Assembly: GCA_002842495.1 (NCBI GenBank)
Contig: PHDB01000018.1
Location: 1-58,488 of the forward strand
Direction: 5' to 3'
DNA length: 58,488 nt
Source of the DNA: Bacteroidetes bacterium HGW-Bacteroidetes-6
GTDB taxonomy: Bacteria > Bacteroidota > Bacteroidia > Bacteroidales > DTU049
Shown here: positions 53,642 through 58,488 of the stretch, in pieces
Layout of the letters: every line of letters starts with the position of its first letter
Position numbering within the stretch: the first letter of the stretch is position 1
Notes under the pieces: generated by a model
Database searches by the model: none
What the model was told of the DNA's origin: nothing
What the model saw: only the letters and a program-made list of their open reading frames with translations
Made by a program: the position numbers and the translations under genes

Positions 53642-55447
53642 ATGATCACTAAGAAAAAACAAAATCCGGCTACAATATTTATATTTATTGTGCTGATTCT
53701 CATGACCATCGATGCGTTTTCGCGTGCAGGTGGCGGGGGCGGTGGTGGTAGTGGCGGTGGAGACGGTGGTGGAATTTTTCAGATCATTCTTATTCTGTTG
53801 TATTTGCCTTTTCCGTGGAATGTAATCACCATTGGAGCTTTAATATTGCTTGGATATCTTTTTCGTAAGAAAACAAAACAGGCATCGGTTCTCAATAAGG
53901 TTCCGACTGCAACCAATCTGAAAGCAGATCCTGCATTTTTGAAATATAAGCAGACCAATCCCGGGTTCGACGAAAATGCTTTTCTGGTTAAAGTGAGAAC
54001 AGCTTTTATGGCCATACAGCAAGCATGGATGGAGCAAGAGACAAAAAAGATACGCAAGTTCATCAGCGATGGTGTTTATCAGCGTTTCAATGTGCAGTTT
54101 ATTATGATGAAAAAATTGCAACAAAGCAACCAACTATCGCAAATCGAAATTCATTCGGCTGTGGTAGCTGGTTTTCGGAACGATGGCGACTTCAATGTTC
54201 TTGATGTAGCGATACACGCCAGTATGAAAGATACGTTTGTTTCGAAGCGTTTTCCCAAACTCAATTCGGGGGGCTACGATTCGTTTGTGGAATATTGGAC
54301 TTTTATTCGCAAAGCCGGAGCTATAAAAGGCGGCGATTTGTACAACGATATTCATTGCCCGCAGTGTGGAGCTGAGCTTTCGGAAATTGAAGGCGAAACC
54401 GGAACTTGTCCTTATTGCAAAACAGTAATCAATACCGGAGAATTCGATTGGGTTTTATGTGAGATAACGCAGGCCGACGATTTCACTTTTAGCCAGTCGA
54501 TGGCACATAAAGAAAGTAACTTGTATCAGAAAATTCAAAAGATTTCGGGTCACGACAAAGGATTTTCTGTTCAGTGGCTCGAAGACAAAGCTTCTAATGC
54601 TTTTTTACAATGGGAAATAGCAAAAGCTTTGCGCAATCCACTTCTTGCTCGACGGTTTTCCAATTCCGAATCGTACGAAAAACTCGTGGCCGAAACCGAA
54701 GGAGCTTGGGTAGTTCTTTTCAACCGATTGTTTCTCAACGATGTTACTTTAATATCGGCATGGAACGATGATAAAAGCAACTATCTCGGATTTTTTATCC
54801 GTAAGAGCTATCAACGTCTGCAAATGAAAAAAGAAAATCCCGAAGAACTCGACGCTATTATCGATCCGGTTGTTCGAACTCAGTCGCAGGTGATTGTGCT
54901 TACCCGAACACTCAATGCAGCTCCTCCAAAAGGTTTGTTGTATGCCCATCAATGTCCTTCGTGTGGTGGAACACTCAGCGATACCATCGACATTAAATGC
55001 CCATTCTGCGGAGCCGAAGTTAACAGCCCCGATTTTGAATGGATTGTTGAAGGAGTGTATTCGCTTGGTCAGTATAAACTTCGTATGGAAGGTGCCGAAC
55101 CCGACGAAATTGCAGAAATGGGCGTTGGAAAAGTTGATGACTTGCTCGATGTCCGCGATTACGCTTTCAATAATGTTCTTATCATGATGGCTTCCGATGG
55201 CGTTTTTGCTGCCGAAGAAGAACAATTTGCGCGTTCACTGGCCAAAAAGTTGGGCTACAATCCTTCAAAAATTGGCCCTGCAATCGAAATGGCTAAAAAC
55301 AAAAAATTGGTTTTGCGTATGCCAGACGATCCCAAAAAGCATGGAAAAATTGTCCGCTTGATGGAAAAAGCTGCTATGTCCGACAATCAGGTGGTACAAG
55401 CCGAAACCGATTTATTGAACTATATGCATCAAAATTTCGGGTCGTAA
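53642..55447 (+). CDS. Tim44-like, double zinc-ribbon, TerB-like fusion protein
   Basis: A 601-residue protein from the ATG at 53642, since the frame's earlier start lies in the promoter. A hydrophobic N-terminus (1-24) and a glycine tract (about 28-42) are followed by a second membrane segment (about 45-70). A Tim44-like domain (about 95-220) follows (FLVKVRTAFMAIQQAWMEQE), then a first zinc ribbon with Cys239, 242, 256 and 259. A second Tim44-like stretch and a second zinc ribbon (Cys438, 441, 453, 456) come next. The C-terminal 100 residues resemble TerB (FNNVLIMMASDGVFAAEEEQ). The gene stands alone. Probably a membrane-linked stress or trafficking protein; function unknown. Confidence 0.82.
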   Translation: MITKKKQNPATIFIFIVLILMTIDAFSRAGGGGGGGSGGGDGGGIFQIILILLYLPFPWNVITIGALILLGYLFRKKTKQASVLNKVPTATNLKADPAFLKYKQTNPGFDENAFLVKVRTAFMAIQQAWMEQETKKIRKFISDGVYQRFNVQFIMMKKLQQSNQLSQIEIHSAVVAGFRNDGDFNVLDVAIHASMKDTFVSKRFPKLNSGGYDSFVEYWTFIRKAGAIKGGDLYNDIHCPQCGAELSEIEGETGTCPYCKTVINTGEFDWVLCEITQADDFTFSQSMAHKESNLYQKIQKISGHDKGFSVQWLEDKASNAFLQWEIAKALRNPLLARRFSNSESYEKLVAETEGAWVVLFNRLFLNDVTLISAWNDDKSNYLGFFIRKSYQRLQMKKENPEELDAIIDPVVRTQSQVIVLTRTLNAAPPKGLLYAHQCPSCGGTLSDTIDIKCPFCGAEVNSPDFEWIVEGVYSLGQYKLRMEGAEPDEIAEMGVGKVDDLLDVRDYAFNNVLIMMASDGVFAAEEEQFARSLAKKLGYNPSKIGPAIEMAKNKKLVLRMPDDPKKHGKIVRLMEKAAMSDNQVVQAETDLLNYMHQNFGS

Positions 55448-55585
55448 CATATGGTGATAAAATAACGGCTTTATATCCTTGAAATACCACCATTGTACTC
55501 GGAAAGGTGCAATTCATTATTTTTTGTTGTCGCAACGATGTTTGAACTGAACCCATCCAGCACAGATTGAATTTTTTGCCATTTT
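55448..55585. other. convergent intergenic region
   Basis: 138 bp between two convergent genes. No terminator is evident. A minus-strand 68-codon frame (55471-55677) overlaps the GH97 gene end and is not called. Confidence 0.4.
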
Positions 55586-58159
55586 CTACCGTACAATAAT
55601 TTCATCGCAAAACATCCATGCTTTATTTCCCCGTGCATAGTGCCACATTGGACAAATATGCTGGTTTTCTGCAACAATTTTAATGTATTTTACTTTCTTA
55701 GAGTCAAACTCGGCTACGATATGCTGAATATCAACAATTTTTATGTCTTTGGGCTTGTTGCTGGTAAGGACTGTATCTTGAACTGGTACGAAGTTTATTC
55801 CGTCACTTGAAACGTATATTGCTACGTTTTTCGGAAGAAATATCCAATCGTTTGGAGCGAGCAGAAATCGAACTTCGATTTTAGAAATAGTCATTGTATC
55901 GGGTAAAGTAAGAGTTGCTTCCAAATCATCTCCTTCAAATCCTTGCCAGCCTCCATCGGAAAAATTGAGCGAACCAAGCTCACCATCGCAAATAGCATTG
56001 TTTCCCGACGCAGGGTACAATTGGCTGTATCTATTTTTCAAACTCACTTGAGCTCCTACAGCTTTATGGCTGATGTTTGTGTTTCCGTATGTTTTCTGTT
56101 GCATGAATTGATTTACAGCATCGATAGCCACCTTATTAAATACCTCAATACCATATATTTGAGCATTGGGGGATATTTGTGGACATGGCGTCAAATGCAT
56201 AATAAATCCACCAGCTTTTGACAATGGGATAAATACTGTATCTTTTTTCTGCAACAACAATGTGCTATAGCCATTGTCTTCCGGATTATTTTCCCAGTCG
56301 GTGGCATCACAATCATTTGCCATTGTTGCTCTATAAACTACCGAATCCGACAAAAAACTCATCGGAATTTTTAATAAATAGCTGTTTTCGTCGGCCAAAG
56401 CACCCATGTACCATTTGTTGTCTTTGCGTCGGGCCACGCAAACGTAATTTCCCGGATCGGCAGCGGGTACAATGGTTTGATCCCAACTATTGGGTATTGA
56501 ACTGATAAAATCGATTAGTCCGCTTTCCTCGTAGTTTTCGGGCAGGTCGGCAAGCATCATGAGCGGACTGTAGAAAACCACATACATGGCCGCCTGGTGA
56601 GTTGCGGTGCAATACAGCCGTTTATTTTTTCCCGGAGCATAGTTCACATGAACAATGCCGGGCGTGTTGTCGAAAGGTCCGGCCAGCATCCGCGTGAATG
56701 GAAGTATGGTGCTGTGATAGGGCGGGGTAGCGCGGTAGGTTGCGTTCCATTCGTTTCCGCGAACAGCTTCCTGCGTCATCAGGTTGGGCCATGTGCGGTC
56801 GAGTCCCGTAGGCTTAATGCTTTCATGAACATTGAGTGTGATGTGATAGAAAGCAGCTGTTTCAACAACTTTCTGAAAATGACGCACCATATATTGCCCA
56901 TGATGATGCATTCCTACAGGCCGAATTGGTCCGGCATAGCCGGTTTTGAGCGACGTTATTCCAAGCTGATTGCAAAGAGCCATAGCCGAATCGAGCTGCC
57001 GTTCATATTCCGGAATATTGCCACCTGTTTCGTGATGCGAAATGAATTCAACATTTTTGCTTTTGGCATATTTCACCACTTTTTTCAGGTCGAAGTCGGG
57101 GTAAGCTGTGCAAAAATCCTGCTTAGGCACGCTGTCGGTTGCCCAGGTTTCCCAACCAAGGTTCCAGCCTTCGGCCAATACACCACCAATGCCATGTTTG
57201 GCTGCAAAATCGATGTATTGTTTGGTGCGTTTTGTGGTTGCTCCATGATTTGATCCTGCATACCATGTGTATTTTCCCATATGCATTCCCCACCAGATAC
57301 CCACAAATTTCATGGGCTTAATCCACGACACGTCTTCGATAACGCAAGGTTCGTTCAAGTTTAGTGTTAAGTGCGATTCTATGAGTTCGCCGGGAGTTCG
57401 TGTGAGCATAATACTTCGCCAAGGCGACCTGAATGGCGCTTTGCCCCGAACACAAATTCCATCGGGCCATGACCATAGCGACGATACAAAACTGGTTGAA
57501 TCGTCCGGAAGTTTTTTGAGCCATATTTCGGAATAGTCGAGCAATTCCGCTTCGTGAATACTAATGCAGTAATTGTTGCTCACAATGGTCACAGGGGTGC
57601 TTGCATCAGCTATTTCGCTAAGTAGCGTGTGACGATACAACGATTCGTATGCAAATTCGTTCGATGGAATCCACCAGGCCGAATCGTTTCGCGAAAAGCG
57701 GAATTCGGTGTTCTCGGCAACAATCAATATGCTGTCGGACGGCCACTCGGGAAATTCGTAACGGAAACCTATTCCATCGTTGTAAACCCGCACAACAAAA
57801 TTGATCTTACGTTGCAATCCGTCAGCTTCCTGCAAGTGAAGAATAACTTGATTGTAATGGTTTCTGATTTGGGCATCGGTTCCCCAAACGGGGCCCCAAT
57901 ATTCATCGGAAGAACTTATTTCACTGCTTTTGCAAATAAGGTTTTTGCCCAGATCGGGTTGGTCGTTCAATTGAAACGAAAATGTAGATGGTTCAATCAC
58001 TTCATTGTCGTAGAAAAAAAGTGTCCACGCCGGCACACCGCTAATAAGTGAAAAATTGAATACAACATTCGAATCGGGCGAATTGAGCCGTGCGTTCATG
58101 TCGTTCTGCGCAAAACACGCAACAGGCAATAATAAAAACAGGAGAAACCATCGAATCAT
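55586..58159 (-). CDS. glycoside hydrolase family 97 (inverting, SusB-like) with C-terminal discoidin-like domain
   Basis: An 857-residue GH97 enzyme with a signal peptide (1-17, ending CFAQ). The N-terminal beta-sandwich (about 20-270) and a catalytic (beta/alpha)8 barrel are clear. The inverting-subfamily glutamates are all present: Glu377 (HHETGG), Glu446 (NVHESIKPTG) and Glu470 (EAVRGNEWN). Their spacing of 69 and 24 residues equals that of Glu439, Glu508 and Glu532 in B. thetaiotaomicron SusB. No retaining-type Asp nucleophile is expected. The extra C-terminal part (about 690-857) resembles an F5/8-type carbohydrate-binding fold. Expected activity: alpha-glucosidase-like exo-hydrolysis in the periplasm or at the surface; no SusC/SusD partner is in the window. 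Confidence 0.93.
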   Translation of the reverse strand: MIRWFLLFLLLPVACFAQNDMNARLNSPDSNVVFNFSLISGVPAWTLFFYDNEVIEPSTFSFQLNDQPDLGKNLICKSSEISSSDEYWGPVWGTDAQIRNHYNQVILHLQEADGLQRKINFVVRVYNDGIGFRYEFPEWPSDSILIVAENTEFRFSRNDSAWWIPSNEFAYESLYRHTLLSEIADASTPVTIVSNNYCISIHEAELLDYSEIWLKKLPDDSTSFVSSLWSWPDGICVRGKAPFRSPWRSIMLTRTPGELIESHLTLNLNEPCVIEDVSWIKPMKFVGIWWGMHMGKYTWYAGSNHGATTKRTKQYIDFAAKHGIGGVLAEGWNLGWETWATDSVPKQDFCTAYPDFDLKKVVKYAKSKNVEFISHHETGGNIPEYERQLDSAMALCNQLGITSLKTGYAGPIRPVGMHHHGQYMVRHFQKVVETAAFYHITLNVHESIKPTGLDRTWPNLMTQEAVRGNEWNATYRATPPYHSTILPFTRMLAGPFDNTPGIVHVNYAPGKNKRLYCTATHQAAMYVVFYSPLMMLADLPENYEESGLIDFISSIPNSWDQTIVPAADPGNYVCVARRKDNKWYMGALADENSYLLKIPMSFLSDSVVYRATMANDCDATDWENNPEDNGYSTLLLQKKDTVFIPLSKAGGFIMHLTPCPQISPNAQIYGIEVFNKVAIDAVNQFMQQKTYGNTNISHKAVGAQVSLKNRYSQLYPASGNNAICDGELGSLNFSDGGWQGFEGDDLEATLTLPDTMTISKIEVRFLLAPNDWIFLPKNVAIYVSSDGINFVPVQDTVLTSNKPKDIKIVDIQHIVAEFDSKKVKYIKIVAENQHICPMWHYARGNKAWMFCDEIIVR

Positions 58160-58163
58160 ATCG

Positions 58164-58171
58164 CAAAAATA
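58164..58171 (-). promoter_or_regulatory. -7 box of GH97 gene
   Basis: TATTTTTG on the minus strand, 5 nt before the ATG at 58159, again implying a very short leader. Confidence 0.35.
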
Positions 58172-58488
58172 GGGGATATTTGTTCGTGGAATTTATTTTT
58201 TTGATGAATGGAGACGTTTTGAATTATTAGTGATGTGATTTATGTCGTGTAGCCTATTCATTTAGTTATCTTCTGGTATTTGTTCGCCATCCTTCGACAC
58301 GCTCTGGATGACTACATTAAAACGCAGTCTATCAGTTACATTGAGCAAGCCTGTCCTGAGCACAGACAAAGGGATATATGATTTATGGGTAAGAATATAG
58401 GTTATTTGCGGTGTTTCCTCTTTGCCATCCTTCGACAAGCTCTGGATGACTACATTCTTGAATAAAAAACCAATACTCTCAGTCACAT
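58172..58488. repeat. palindromic repeat array (right copy, inverted) in gene-free DNA
   Basis: About 320 bp without a gene. Type-B palindromes in inverted orientation relative to 38-497 occur at 58286-58312 and 58424-58450 (GCCATCC ... GGATGAC). Between them is the expanded type-A element (58335-58380) with TTGAGCAAGCCTGTCCTGAG, the complement of the copy at 158-203. A further partial copy (CAGTCACAT) begins at the end of the window. The array therefore continues beyond 58488. Confidence 0.8.

Noticed and set aside
55471..55677. 68-codon minus-strand frame beyond GH97
   Set aside because: Its first 90 nt lie inside the GH97 gene in another frame; coding-like tail but no support for a gene or remnant.
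1..58488. CRISPR array or cas genes
   Set aside because: The only regular repeats (38-497, 58286-58488) are palindromic, few, diverged and separated by similar, not unique, spacers; no cas gene is present.

Overview
The window looks like a chromosomal segment of a Bacteroidota bacterium from a lineage with a type IX secretion system (T9SS). Seven large secreted proteins end in Por-type T9SS sorting domains. Many starts are preceded by the Bacteroidota promoter box TAnnTTTG, and Shine-Dalgarno sequences are mostly absent. A membrane-anchored heterodisulfide-reductase-like operon and a YgeY/YgeW pair suggest, but do not prove, an anaerobic or facultative life style. I cannot name the species.

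Layout. 1-517: array of two alternating palindromic repeats; the same repeat family reappears in inverted orientation at 58286-58488. 518-1774 (-): secreted SGNH hydrolase, clearly GC-richer than what follows. 1940-2104 (-): C-terminal remnant of a gene. 2183-12444 (+): AT-rich defence island of eight tightly packed genes (vsr, cytosine-5 methyltransferase, DUF3883 nuclease, GHKL/MutL-like ATPase, Z1 helicase-like ATPase, DUF4420 nuclease, AIPR protein, small unknown protein). This is the strongest candidate for an unusual system. It matches the Mza/MutL-Z1-DUF-AIPR class, extended by Vsr, Dcm, DUF3883 and a terminal small ORF.

12727-15131 (-): ygeY-ygeW. 15301-15891 (+): outer-membrane beta-barrel. 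16001-16107: large nested hairpin immediately 3' of tRNA-Arg(ACG) at 16112-16185 (-). 16242-18758 (-): large BNR/sortilin-like T9SS cargo protein. 18828-25602 (-): six collinear genes: UDP-glucuronate decarboxylase, dTDP-4-dehydrorhamnose reductase, phosphohexomutase, TPR/PD40 protein, DEDDh exonuclease and FAH-family hydrolase. 25696-27010 (-): two hypotheticals. 27212-28894 (+): SBBP-repeat T9SS protein.

29028-37732 (-): ten-gene, almost gapless operon containing DUF4199, GT2 glycosyltransferase, gmhA, a gmhB-like phosphatase, MORN protein, lipoprotein, subtilase, secreted protein, BadF-type sugar kinase and ugd. 38103-43107 (+): five-gene Hdr-like redox operon. 43170-55447: T9SS proteins, a small glycine-rich protein, an RRM RNA-binding protein with a long structured leader, a LamG protein, a multi-pass membrane protein and a Tim44/zinc-ribbon/TerB fusion. 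55586-58159 (-): inverting-type GH97 glycosidase.

How the genes work together. The island probably marks self DNA with m5C, repairs the resulting T:G mismatches with Vsr, and uses the ATPases and two PD-(D/E)XK-type nucleases against foreign DNA. The sugar-nucleotide enzymes (Uxs, RfbD, phosphohexomutase, Ugd, GmhA/GmhB, GT2) would feed surface polysaccharide synthesis. The Hdr-like operon would couple cytoplasmic thiol/disulfide or flavin chemistry to the quinone pool.
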